Part shown: positions 1 to 7,745 of the stretch, piece after piece | How the letters are laid out: every line of letters starts with the position of its first letter | How positions within the stretch are numbered: position 1 is the first letter of the stretch | Assembly: GCA_021807975.1 (NCBI GenBank) | Contig: JAKBCJ010000061.1 | Coordinates: 1 to 15,931, forward strand | Direction: 5' to 3' | DNA: 15,931 bases | Source: Pseudomonadota bacterium | GTDB taxonomy: Bacteria; Pseudomonadota; Alphaproteobacteria; Acetobacterales; Acetobacteraceae | The notes under the pieces: generated by a model | Seen by the model: the letters and a program-made list of their open reading frames with translations, nothing else | The model's database searches: none | Told to the model about the DNA's origin: nothing | Translations under genes and position numbers: made by a program

Positions 1-1
1 G

Positions 2-2572
2 ACGCTGGACCTGAGCGCGGCGGCGGGCATCGCGCAGACCGGCGGCGTGATCAACGCGACCCGGTTGCAAAGCAGCGGCGGCGTGACGGGTGCGGTGTCG
101 CTGATCCAGCCGAACAATACGATCGGCACGATCGCCGCCTTCAACGATTACACCGGCAGTCTTGCGCTGAGCGACGGCGCGCCACTGACGGTTACCGGTC
201 CGCTCACCGCCGGATCGATCACCCTCCATGAATTCAGCGCGGCACCTTCGGCGCTGACGGTGGCTGGCGTCATGACGGGCAGTTCGGCGATCAATCTGAC
301 GACGAACGGCGCTGACATCGTCGAGACACCCGGCGGCGTGATCAGCACGCCCCTGTTGACGGCTTCTGTGCCGACGGGCGCCAGCGTGTTGTTGCTGGGC
401 ACCGCCAACGCGATCAGCGGCGTCGGCAATGTCAGTGCATCCGGCGGGACACTGACGCTTTTCGACAGCATCAATCCCAACATCGCCGGCGTGCTCTCGG
501 CCGCGTCGATCAGTGTTACGGACAATGGCATCGGCGGTATCACGGCCGCCGGCACGATTAGCGGCACCACGAGCGTGTCGTTGAACACCGCTGGCGGCGG
601 GGTCCAGGCCAGCGCGGCCTCTATCGAGACGCCGCTTCTGATCAGCACCACCGGCATTACCGGCAACGCCGTGCTGACCAACTCCGGCAATGCCATCGCG
701 GCCTTGGGTGGACTGACCGTCTCCAGCGGCGGGCTGCAACTTTTCGACTCGGGCAATCTGACGCTAGCCGGCCCCGTCTCGGCCGCTCGGGGTGCCGTAC
801 TTACCACCTCGGGTGGCCTGACCGTCGCTGGTGACCTGAGTGCGCCTGGACAGGCCATCACCTTGGCGTCCGGCGAAGCCATCAACCAGACCGCTGGAGT
901 GATCACCGCCGGCACGCTGTTCGCGAGCGGGCAGAGTGTCGGGTTGGCGCCCGGCATGGGCAGCTTGCCGTCGCTTCCAGGTAACCAGATCGGCATGGTG
1001 GGCTCGATCGCCTCCACGGGAGCCGTGAGCCTGCTGAACGCGGCGCCGCTTCAGGTCGGCGGCCCGATCCAGGGCTCGTATGTCACTTTGATGACGGAAG
1101 GGGCCGGGAGCACATTAACCGTCGCCGGACCGGTCACGGGATCATCCGGAATCACATTGAATGCCGCGAACGGCGATGTCGTGCTGGATGCCGCGGTGAC
1201 CACGCCCGGCGCCCTGGCACTGAACAGCCCCTTGCAGTCCATCGTGCAGACCGGCGGTGCGATCAGCGCGAACACGGTGAGCGGAAGCGCCGGCACCGAC
1301 ATGACGCTGGGCAGCGCCGCCAACACGATCGCCTCCCTGGGGTCGGTTTCGGTGGGTGGTAACCTGGTTGTAGCGGATGCCGGGATGTTGCAGGTGACCG
1401 GACCCATCCAGGTCAGCAACGCCAGCCTGTCAGCCACCGCCGGAATCGACCTGGCCGGCAATGTCAGTGCCAACACGCTTGACCTTGCCACGGCATCCGG
1501 TGGCGTCAGCCAATCCGGCGGATCGCTTGTGCTGAACACACTGACCGCCATAAACGGCATCTCCGGTGGGGCGACAATCGGCGGCGGCGGCAACCAGATC
1601 GCCAGTCTCGGTGGGTTTACCGTCAGCAACGGCAATTTCGTCTTGGCGGACACAGGCAATCTTGCCGTGGCCGCTGCCCTGGTCGCGCCCAATATCAGCA
1701 TCACCACGCCCGCTTCCATCACGGTGCCCGGCGCTATCAATACCGGCACATTGAACCTGCAAACCGGCGGCGACATCGTACGGCCGGCGAGCGCCGGCGC
1801 GCTTACGGTCGGGACCTTGACCGGGGATGCGGCGGGTCAGGCAAACTTCGGCACCGGCACGAATATTACGACGCTTGGCCAATTCACCGTCAGCGGCCCC
1901 AGCGGCACACTGGCTTTGAGCAACGCTGCCCAACTGGCGGTAACCGGCCCGATCAACGCTGCCTATATCGCGGTGACGGCCACTGATCTGCTGACGCTCA
2001 CGGGCACGATCACCACGACCGGCGTGCCATTTGCGACGCAGGCGGCCAGCACGACGCCTGTCGATCCGGGCAGCTATTTTGCGGTTGTGCCGAGCCCCAA
2101 CGGTGGAGCGCCGGCGATCAGGCAAACCGGAATTTTGCAGGTGCAGCCATCGCCCGGTGTCCAGACCGCGACCTTGCGGCTGGATCTCGCCGGCAATGGC
2201 GGCTCGATCACGCTGAATAATCTAAGCGGGCCGCAGACGAGCCTGATCCTGTATACGCGGATCGGGGGTTCGGCCACCGGCACAATCAGCGTGAACGGTC
2301 TGCGGGTGGTCGGCTCCGGTGGTGAGACCACTCTGTTCGGCACCGTCAACAATGATGGTGGATCGGTGGCGGCCTACAATTCCACCATCCGGTCGACGCC
2401 GTCGGCAAATTACCGCATCAATGGTTGCCCGATCACATCGGTGAACTGCGTGCTGCTGCCGGTCGGGATATTGCCGTCCATTGATCCGTTACGCGATTTC
2501 AATCTGAGCGTCGGAGAAGGCGGCGGCGACGAAGACCTGGCTTTGCCCGATGTTTCCAATACGGATTACTGA
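2..2572 (+). CDS. Filamentous haemagglutinin/TpsA-like repeat protein, 5' end missing
   Basis: The frame is open from base 2, so the start codon and any secretion signal lie upstream; the GTG at 47 is an internal codon, not a start. The visible 857 residues are rich in Gly, Ala, Ser, Thr, Val and Asn and almost free of Cys and charge until the end. The first 2 kb code about seven degenerate repeats, each opening with an N-x-I-x-x-[LV] motif and continuing into short alternating hydrophobic strands (pattern LxVxGPI), as in a right-handed beta-helix. A non-repetitive C-terminal region follows (from about base 2030) with two close Cys (NGCPITSVNC) and an acidic tail ending LPDVSNTDY. This fits large surface exoproteins of two-partner secretion (TpsA), but the diagnostic N-terminal TPS domain and the TpsB transporter are outside the window. 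The stop lies one base before the CHAT lipoprotein start, which suggests translational coupling. An autotransporter-like or other beta-helix adhesin is the alternative; no autotransporter barrel is visible at the C-terminus. Confidence 0.72.
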   Translation, partial: TLDLSAAAGIAQTGGVINATRLQSSGGVTGAVSLIQPNNTIGTIAAFNDYTGSLALSDGAPLTVTGPLTAGSITLHEFSAAPSALTVAGVMTGSSAINLTTNGADIVETPGGVISTPLLTASVPTGASVLLLGTANAISGVGNVSASGGTLTLFDSINPNIAGVLSAASISVTDNGIGGITAAGTISGTTSVSLNTAGGGVQASAASIETPLLISTTGITGNAVLTNSGNAIAALGGLTVSSGGLQLFDSGNLTLAGPVSAARGAVLTTSGGLTVAGDLSAPGQAITLASGEAINQTAGVITAGTLFASGQSVGLAPGMGSLPSLPGNQIGMVGSIASTGAVSLLNAAPLQVGGPIQGSYVTLMTEGAGSTLTVAGPVTGSSGITLNAANGDVVLDAAVTTPGALALNSPLQSIVQTGGAISANTVSGSAGTDMTLGSAANTIASLGSVSVGGNLVVADAGMLQVTGPIQVSNASLSATAGIDLAGNVSANTLDLATASGGVSQSGGSLVLNTLTAINGISGGATIGGGGNQIASLGGFTVSNGNFVLADTGNLAVAAALVAPNISITTPASITVPGAINTGTLNLQTGGDIVRPASAGALTVGTLTGDAAGQANFGTGTNITTLGQFTVSGPSGTLALSNAAQLAVTGPINAAYIAVTATDLLTLTGTITTTGVPFATQAASTTPVDPGSYFAVVPSPNGGAPAIRQTGILQVQPSPGVQTATLRLDLAGNGGSITLNNLSGPQTSLILYTRIGGSATGTISVNGLRVVGSGGETTLFGTVNNDGGSVAAYNSTIRSTPSANYRINGCPITSVNCVLLPVGILPSIDPLRDFNLSVGEGGGDEDLALPDVSNTDY
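116..1950 (+). repeat. Degenerate ~97-residue protein repeats within the adhesin-like gene
   Basis: The recurring N-x-I anchor is coded at about bases 116, 407, 689, 983, 1322, 1592 and 1862, giving spacings of 97, 94, 98, 113, 90 and 90 codons. Between anchors the same order recurs: an 'LxLxD' strand, an 'LxVxGPI' strand, a 'SITL'-like strand, and often a '[IV]xQTGGxI' segment (for example near 1245 and at the very left edge near 32). The DNA itself is diverged, so these are protein-level rather than recent DNA repeats. Confidence 0.7.
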
Positions 2573-2573
2573 T

Positions 2574-5500
2574 ATGTCGCGCGCAGCTGTTTCGGGCCTG
2601 TTGATCGCCACTCTGTTGATCGCGGGCTGTGCCGTTCCGCCCCCCGGCGCTTACGTGAATGGCGACAGCGCGGGACGATCAGCGGGTCTTTCCGTGGGCA
2701 AGAATGCCGCGGGCGAAGATTGCACGCTGCAAAAGGCCTCTCAGGGCAGCGCCGAGATCGCTAACGTCTTCTGCGGCACCTGGCAGCAGCCCAGCGGCGT
2801 CGTTCGTTCGGCGGGACCGGTTGCCTCGGCCGATCTGGTTGCCCTGGCTACCTCCGGTCCCTGGCGAGAGGCGTTGGAGCAACGCTTCGCCTGCGAGGCG
2901 CCGAAGCTGACGACCATCCTGGATGGTGTTCCGGCGGCGCTGCTGTCCTGCACACGGCGCCAGGGTGGCTGGCCACATGTGGCGCTGGTTGCCGCGGCCG
3001 GTGGCGGAGCCTCGGGGCATGATGCGTGGTATGCTGACGGTGTGTTGCCGGCGTTGGCGCCAATCGAGCATGCGGTCGGGTTGCAATCCGGCCGGCTGCA
3101 GGCTGGCGCCTCGGTTGCCAGTTCCGCCGCCGACGCGCTGATGGCCATCCGGCTTGCCGCCGAGGCCTACAGTTCGGGTGACATTGGCAAATATTACGCG
3201 CTGATGTCCGTTGGCAGCCGAGCCAATCAGGCGGAGCGCTTCGCGGCGGCCGAAGGGGCGTTCCGTGCCGCGCTGGCGCTGCAAGAAAAGGCTCTCGGTG
3301 CTGATAATCCCAACATCGCGACAACGCTGGAGCGGCTGGCGCTGCAGGTATCCAATCAAGGCCGCTATGCCGAAGCCGATAATCTGTTCGCGCGTGCCAG
3401 CCCGCTGGCGGTGAAGTCGGACGACCCTTTGGCGATCGCCCGGTTGGCCCATTATCAGGCGTTGAATCTGCTGAATGAGAAGAAGACCGACGCCGCGCTC
3501 GCGCAGCTTGGAAAGGCCGAAACCGCCTACGCGGCCCGGCTGCCCGCCTCGATGCTCGATGCCAAATCGGTGCCGCAACTGGCCAGGGGCGTCGGCGGCG
3601 GTCTCGCCGAAGGCGCGGTCATTTCTGATCCTGTCATCAACGCGGCATTGGCGGGTACGATTGAAGTGCGCCGGTATCGCTCGGTGGCGCTGCGCCTCCT
3701 GGGCCGCGGCGCCGAAGCCGAGGCAGTTCTGCAATCGGCGCGCAGACTCGCCCGTGGCAACAATCTGCGTGAACCCGTGGAGATCGCCAGACTGACCCGT
3801 ACCGCGGGGGCCGCTGACCTCGCCCGTGGCGACGAGGCTCAAGCGGCCACGGCGTTTGCCAGAGCGGCGACCTTGTTTGGTTCGGCTCTGCCACAGAGCC
3901 GGCCGTTGGCGGAGACCCGCATGCTGGAGGCCGCCGCCATCGGCAGCAAAGCAGGCCTGCCCGCCGCGTTGATCGCCTGCCAGGACGCCATCGCGATTCT
4001 GCGCCAGGAGGCGCTTGGCGTATTGCCGAAGATCGTCGCCCCATGCCTGAACATTATTGGCGCCGCCGCGGACGCCGATCCGACTCATCGCCAAGCGTTG
4101 CTGGCCACGATGTTCGAAGCCGCTCAGCTTGCCCAGGGTGGCATCACGGGCAATCAAATTGCTCAGGCGACCGCCCGCCTGTCAGAGGGCGCGCGCAATC
4201 CGAAAGTGGCCGAGGCGATCCGCCGCCGTCAGGACGCGGGCACTCACCTGACCGATCTGGAGCGAGCCCGCGATGCCCGTATTCAGGGGGCCGCCGCGGG
4301 AGGTCCTGTCGCCGACACGGCCGACCTCGATACTAAAATCGCCGCGGCACGGGCAGCCCTGGCTGATGCCGACAGTGCGTTACAGGCGGCTTCGCCGAAT
4401 TATCAGCAACTGGTGCAGGAAGTTGTGCCGGCTTCGGCCGTGCTTGCCTTGCTGCACCCCGGGGAGGCGTTCGTTGCCGTCGACCTGGATGATACCGGCG
4501 GCTGGACGTTCGTGTTGCGCGATGGCGCCGTCAGCGCCGCGCGACTCACCACCGGGTTGGAGGGTATCGCGAAGCTGGTGCAGCGGGTACGGGCCGGCGT
4601 CGAGCCGACAACCGATGTACTGCCGCCCTTCGATACCGCCGCCGCCTATGCACTCTATCAGGATGTGATTGGCCCGGTGGCGGCGGAGCTGGAAGGCGCC
4701 AACTCGATGGTTGTCGCCCCGACCGGGCCGTTGCTGTCGGTTCCATTCGGTGTGTTGCTGACCGGCCCGGCGAACCCTGACAGGCTTGCCGAAGCGCCGT
4801 GGCTGCTGAAGCGTATGACGATCGCCCACGTGCCGGCCGCCGCGAACTTTGTTTCATTGCGTAAGGTGGCGGGCACCTCTCATGCAAGCGAGCCCTGGTT
4901 CGGCTTCGGCGACTTCCACCCCGTGACATTGGCGCAGGCGCAGGGCAGTTTCCCCGGAGCATCATGTTCTGACAGCGCACAGCTTTTCGCCGGCTTACCC
5001 CCGCTGCCCTTCGCCATCCGGGAATTGGATGCGGCCCGCCAGTTGCTGGGCGGCCGTAAGGAAGACGAATTGCTTGGCAGTGCTTTCACGGTGAAGGCCG
5101 TCATGGCGACACCGCTGAAAAACTATCGCATTTTGCACTTTGCCACTCATGCGTTGTTGCCGGCGGAGCTCCGCTGCCAGTCCGAAGCCGCGATCGTGAC
5201 CTCCGATCCACCGGGTGCGACAGATGCATCGGGGGCGCTGCTGACTGTCTCCGACGTGCTAGGCCTTAGTCTCGACGCCGACGTGGTGATCCTGTCGGCC
5301 TGCAACTCGGGTGGCGGCGGCGCCGCGGGCAGCGGGTCGGGTCCGGGGAAGGTTGCGGGCGAAAGTCTGTCTGGCCTGGCACGCGCCTTCTTTTACGCCG
5401 GTGCCCGTTCGCTCATGGTCACGCATTGGTCGGTCAACGATCAGGCCGCCGCATATTTGGTGGCACAGACCATGCAGGAGGTGCGCGGCGGGGCCGGGAT

Positions 5501-5672
5501 CGCGGAGGCCCTGCGGCATGCCCAACTAAGCCTGCTCGGCAGTGCGACCGGTTCCAGCGCGGCTTTGGCGCATCCGTTCTATTGGGCGCCGTTCGCGCTG
5601 ATCGGTGACGGCGGCGCGGGCCGGAGCAAAACGGCAGATCGGACTTCGCGTGAGTCCGTTGCCGGGTTATAA
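2574..5672 (+). CDS. TPR-CHAT domain lipoprotein (caspase-like peptidase candidate)
   Basis: Predicted 1032-residue lipoprotein. The ATG at 2574 is chosen over an in-frame ATG at 2550 because it gives a clean lipoprotein signal, MSRAAVSGLLIATLLIAGC, with lipobox IAGC (Cys19); +2 is Ala, so outer-membrane sorting is expected. No clear ribosome site is seen; the start is one base after the upstream stop, so coupling is likely. Residues about 198-282 and 402-435 are helical TPR-like pairs (a QERA-type A/Y-rich pattern with NIATTLERLA), and about 583-606 is a short coiled coil. Residues about 610-1015 form a CHAT domain: HFATHA gives the catalytic His859, and SACNSG gives the catalytic Cys910, followed by a Gly-rich loop and SLARAFFYAGARSLMVTHW. 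CHAT proteins are caspase/separase-fold, often peptidases; known ones (HetF, the CRISPR-linked Craspase) are cytosolic, so a lipid-anchored periplasmic one is unusual. The neighbouring adhesin-like protein is a plausible partner or substrate, which is inference. The kinase begins 24 bases downstream. Confidence 0.9.
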   Translation: MSRAAVSGLLIATLLIAGCAVPPPGAYVNGDSAGRSAGLSVGKNAAGEDCTLQKASQGSAEIANVFCGTWQQPSGVVRSAGPVASADLVALATSGPWREALEQRFACEAPKLTTILDGVPAALLSCTRRQGGWPHVALVAAAGGGASGHDAWYADGVLPALAPIEHAVGLQSGRLQAGASVASSAADALMAIRLAAEAYSSGDIGKYYALMSVGSRANQAERFAAAEGAFRAALALQEKALGADNPNIATTLERLALQVSNQGRYAEADNLFARASPLAVKSDDPLAIARLAHYQALNLLNEKKTDAALAQLGKAETAYAARLPASMLDAKSVPQLARGVGGGLAEGAVISDPVINAALAGTIEVRRYRSVALRLLGRGAEAEAVLQSARRLARGNNLREPVEIARLTRTAGAADLARGDEAQAATAFARAATLFGSALPQSRPLAETRMLEAAAIGSKAGLPAALIACQDAIAILRQEALGVLPKIVAPCLNIIGAAADADPTHRQALLATMFEAAQLAQGGITGNQIAQATARLSEGARNPKVAEAIRRRQDAGTHLTDLERARDARIQGAAAGGPVADTADLDTKIAAARAALADADSALQAASPNYQQLVQEVVPASAVLALLHPGEAFVAVDLDDTGGWTFVLRDGAVSAARLTTGLEGIAKLVQRVRAGVEPTTDVLPPFDTAAAYALYQDVIGPVAAELEGANSMVVAPTGPLLSVPFGVLLTGPANPDRLAEAPWLLKRMTIAHVPAAANFVSLRKVAGTSHASEPWFGFGDFHPVTLAQAQGSFPGASCSDSAQLFAGLPPLPFAIRELDAARQLLGGRKEDELLGSAFTVKAVMATPLKNYRILHFATHALLPAELRCQSEAAIVTSDPPGATDASGALLTVSDVLGLSLDADVVILSACNSGGGGAAGSGSGPGKVAGESLSGLARAFFYAGARSLMVTHWSVNDQAAAYLVAQTMQEVRGGAGIAEALRHAQLSLLGSATGSSAALAHPFYWAPFALIGDGGAGRSKTADRTSRESVAGL

Positions 5673-5705
5673 CCAACCATCGGTTCGCGGTGGGTTATGG
5701 ATAAC
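5665..5705 (+). repeat. Cluster of small palindromes across the CHAT stop and kinase start
   Basis: A perfect 10-base palindrome GGTTATAACC (5665-5674) contains the CHAT stop codon. AACC-ATC-GGTT follows at 5675-5685, and GTTAT-GG-ATAAC (5694-5705) spans the kinase ATG. The shared GTTAT/ATAAC and GGTT/AACC words allow alternative pairings. This could be an operator or an RNA fold that hides the kinase start codon, which has no good Shine-Dalgarno sequence (only GGTGGG two bases before the ATG). Confidence 0.45.
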
Positions 5706-7598
5706 GAACGGCTTGGCAAATACGAGATTCGCGGAATCCTGGGCAAAGGGGCCATGGGTACCGTCTATGATGGCTATGACGCCCTGATCGACAGGCGCGT
5801 CGCCATCAAGACGATTCCACTGCCCGACCCGTCGGATGCCGAAGCGCAGGAGGAACTGGCGCGGTTCCGCCGCGAGGCACAGGCCGCGGGCCGCCTGACC
5901 CATCCGAACATCGTCGCCGTCTATGACTACGGTGAGGACGGCAAGGTCGCCTATATCGTCATGGAGTATGCGCCGGGAACCGAATTGAAGAAGGTTCTCG
6001 ACAAGGGCGATCGCCTGCCGCCGGCGGAAGCCGTGCGGATCATGCAGGGCGTGCTGGCCGGGCTGCAATTCAGCCACGAGCGCGGCGTGGTGCATCGCGA
6101 CATCAAACCGGGCAACATCATCCTCTCGACGGACGGCACCGTGAAGATCGCCGATTTCGGCATTGCCCGGATCGAGAGCAGCAACATGACCCAGGCCGGC
6201 ACGGTCATGGGCACGCCGTCCTATATGTCGCCTGAACAGTTCATGGGCCAGACGGTGGATGCCCGAACGGACATCTATTCCGCCGGCGTGATGCTGTATC
6301 AGTTGCTGACCGGCGAGCGTCCGTTCGAGGGCGGCATGTCCGCCATCATGCATAAGGCGCTGAACACCGAACCGCCACGCCCCTCCGACCTGTCGGTCAC
6401 GGCGCCTCCGGCCTTGGATGCGGTGGTCGCGCGCGCCATGGCCAAGCGTCCGGAAGCGCGGTTCGATTCGGCGGCGAGCTTTGCCGCCGCGATCACGGCG
6501 GCGATGGCGGGTGGCGGCCGCGTTGCCGATCCGCTTGCTGGCGATGATGCCACGATGATCTCACAACGCTCGGCCCCGCCGCCTCCGCGCCCCGCCGCCG
6601 CGTTGGGCGTCGGCGCCGCCCCGGCCGGGCAGTCAGTGGCGCCGGGCGCCAAAAGCAAGATGCCGCTATTCGCCGGCGTGGCTGTGGTGGCACTCGCCGT
6701 CGCTGGGGCTGGTGGCTACTTCGCGCTGAGTGGGGGCAAGCCGACCGTTCCCGTCACGCCGACCGTCCAAGCCCCTCATGCTGTCGTGGCACCAGTATCC
6801 CCGCCCGCGCCTGTGGCGGCGACCACGGCGGCCGTGGCACCCGCGGCTGCCCCGGAGCAGGCCGAAGCTGCGCCGATCGCACCCCCTAAAGCCACGCCGC
6901 CGGTCGAACAAACCGCCAGTATCGCCGCCTCGCCCAGCCTGATCCGCGACGCAGTCTCCGCCAGCCTGCGCAACGTCGCCTGTGGCTTCACTCGAACCAC
7001 CGAGGAGGCGGGCAAGGTGTTAGTTACGGGAGTACTGTCTCGCGCTGTCGAGGCCACGACGCTGAACTTCATCCGGACATCGCTGCCCGCAGGCGTGTCG
7101 CCGGACGCCTATACCCTGCGGCTCAATACGTTCGACGGTCCGTATTGCGGGGTCGTTGACCTGCTTCGCGGGGCCGCCACCCAACCCATGGGTTTGGCTC
7201 TGCGCGACAACGCCAGCGTGCTGCGCAAGGATGATCTCATCATACCGCAAATCGCCATGCCCGATTTCCCGGCCTGGTTGACCGTCGATTATTTCAGCAG
7301 CGACGGCGGCGTTGCCCACCTTCACCCAACTTCCAGTGCCGCCAATCGTCAGGAAGCCGCCGACGCCCATATCACGCTGGGCGATTCGGCGAAGGAGCGA
7401 TGGCAGGTGGACGTTCCGTTCGGCACGGACATGATCGTGGCGATCGCGTCTTCCGCCCCGTTATTCCAGGGGCCGCGTCCCGACAACGACACCGGAGCCG
7501 CCTACCTGACTGCGCTGGACCATGCGTTGCGGGAAGCGGCGCGCAACAACACGCGTCTGGCCGCCAACATTATACTTCTGAAGACGACGCCGCGTTGA
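5697..7598 (+). CDS. ppkA: Membrane Ser/Thr protein kinase, PpkA-type (T6SS-associated)
   Basis: 633-residue Hanks-type kinase, catalytically complete: Gly loop GKGAMG (16-21), ATP Lys38 (VAIK), HRDIKPGN with base Asp135, DFG with Asp153, and GTPSYMSPE closing the activation segment. The kinase domain occupies about 9-265. A cytosolic juxtamembrane stretch with GDDATMISQ (Thr286) leads to one membrane segment (about 322-345), then an Ala/Pro-rich linker (to about 410), then a periplasmic region of about 220 residues. The latter has two Cys (429, 484; possible disulfide), FDGPYCGVVDLLR, and a second part resembling DUF4384 (LTVDYFSSDGGVAHLHPT, then PFGTDMIVAIASS). In T6SS, PpkA phosphorylates Fha, or TssL in Agrobacterium, to trigger assembly; the periplasmic part is presumed to sense. 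The ATG at 5697 is chosen because the kinase domain starts at once and no in-frame start precedes it. It lies 24 bases after the CHAT gene, so it is probably in that operon, while tssL/tssM lie beyond the opposed block. The family call is firm; the PpkA role rests on the neighbours and the C-terminus. Confidence 0.88.
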   Translation: MDNERLGKYEIRGILGKGAMGTVYDGYDALIDRRVAIKTIPLPDPSDAEAQEELARFRREAQAAGRLTHPNIVAVYDYGEDGKVAYIVMEYAPGTELKKVLDKGDRLPPAEAVRIMQGVLAGLQFSHERGVVHRDIKPGNIILSTDGTVKIADFGIARIESSNMTQAGTVMGTPSYMSPEQFMGQTVDARTDIYSAGVMLYQLLTGERPFEGGMSAIMHKALNTEPPRPSDLSVTAPPALDAVVARAMAKRPEARFDSAASFAAAITAAMAGGGRVADPLAGDDATMISQRSAPPPPRPAAALGVGAAPAGQSVAPGAKSKMPLFAGVAVVALAVAGAGGYFALSGGKPTVPVTPTVQAPHAVVAPVSPPAPVAATTAAVAPAAAPEQAEAAPIAPPKATPPVEQTASIAASPSLIRDAVSASLRNVACGFTRTTEEAGKVLVTGVLSRAVEATTLNFIRTSLPAGVSPDAYTLRLNTFDGPYCGVVDLLRGAATQPMGLALRDNASVLRKDDLIIPQIAMPDFPAWLTVDYFSSDGGVAHLHPTSSAANRQEAADAHITLGDSAKERWQVDVPFGTDMIVAIASSAPLFQGPRPDNDTGAAYLTALDHALREAARNNTRLAANIILLKTTPR

Positions 7599-7626
7599 GT
7601 CTGGCGCCGGGGCGGTGTCATATCAG

Positions 7627-7641
7627 CGGCCCAAAGGGCCG
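7627..7641 (+). terminator. GC-rich hairpin downstream of the kinase gene, possible terminator
   Basis: CGGCCC-AAA-GGGCCG is a perfect 6-base stem with a 3-base loop, 28 bases after the kinase stop. Only a short weak T stretch (ACTGGTTTG) follows, so intrinsic termination is plausible but not canonical. Confidence 0.42.
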
Positions 7642-7646
7642 ACTGG

Positions 7647-7683
7647 TTTGCGCGCGGGGTTGGTGAGGCGGCCGCGCGCCAAA
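7647..7683. repeat. Inverted repeat in the convergent gap
   Basis: TTTGCGCGCGG (7647-7657) pairs with CCGCGCGCCAAA (7672-7683) with a single bulged C. It is a stable stem between two converging genes with no T tract on either strand, possibly a block to antisense read-through. Confidence 0.45.
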
Positions 7684-7690
7684 TCGACAG

Positions 7691-7745
7691 GATACCAGCC
7701 GACCGCCGACTGACAAAAGTGTCGAAGGTTCGGGCGGCTGGTATC
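7691..7745. repeat. Long-loop inverted repeat overlapping the HExxH gene stop
   Basis: GATACCAGCCG (7691-7701) and CGGCTGGTATC (7735-7745) are exact 11-base inverted copies. A smaller GACA-AAAG-TGTC stem (7712-7723) lies in the loop. The right arm reaches into the stop codon of the - strand gene (complement of 7744-7746), so it lies where its transcript would end. Confidence 0.5.

Noticed and set aside
148..1776. Long - strand frames opposite the adhesin-like gene
   Set aside because: Pro/Ala/Val-rich antisense translations of a repetitive gene, with no start signal or motif.
2550..2573. Upstream in-frame ATG for the CHAT gene
   Set aside because: It would put eight extra residues (MFPIRITD) before the lipoprotein signal and overlap the upstream gene; the ATG at 2574 gives a standard signal peptide.
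2679..4157. 492-codon open frame on the - strand inside the CHAT gene
   Set aside because: The translation is rich in Arg, Gly and Gln with no domain. Such antisense frames are common in GC-rich DNA, and the + strand protein has clear TPR and CHAT motifs.
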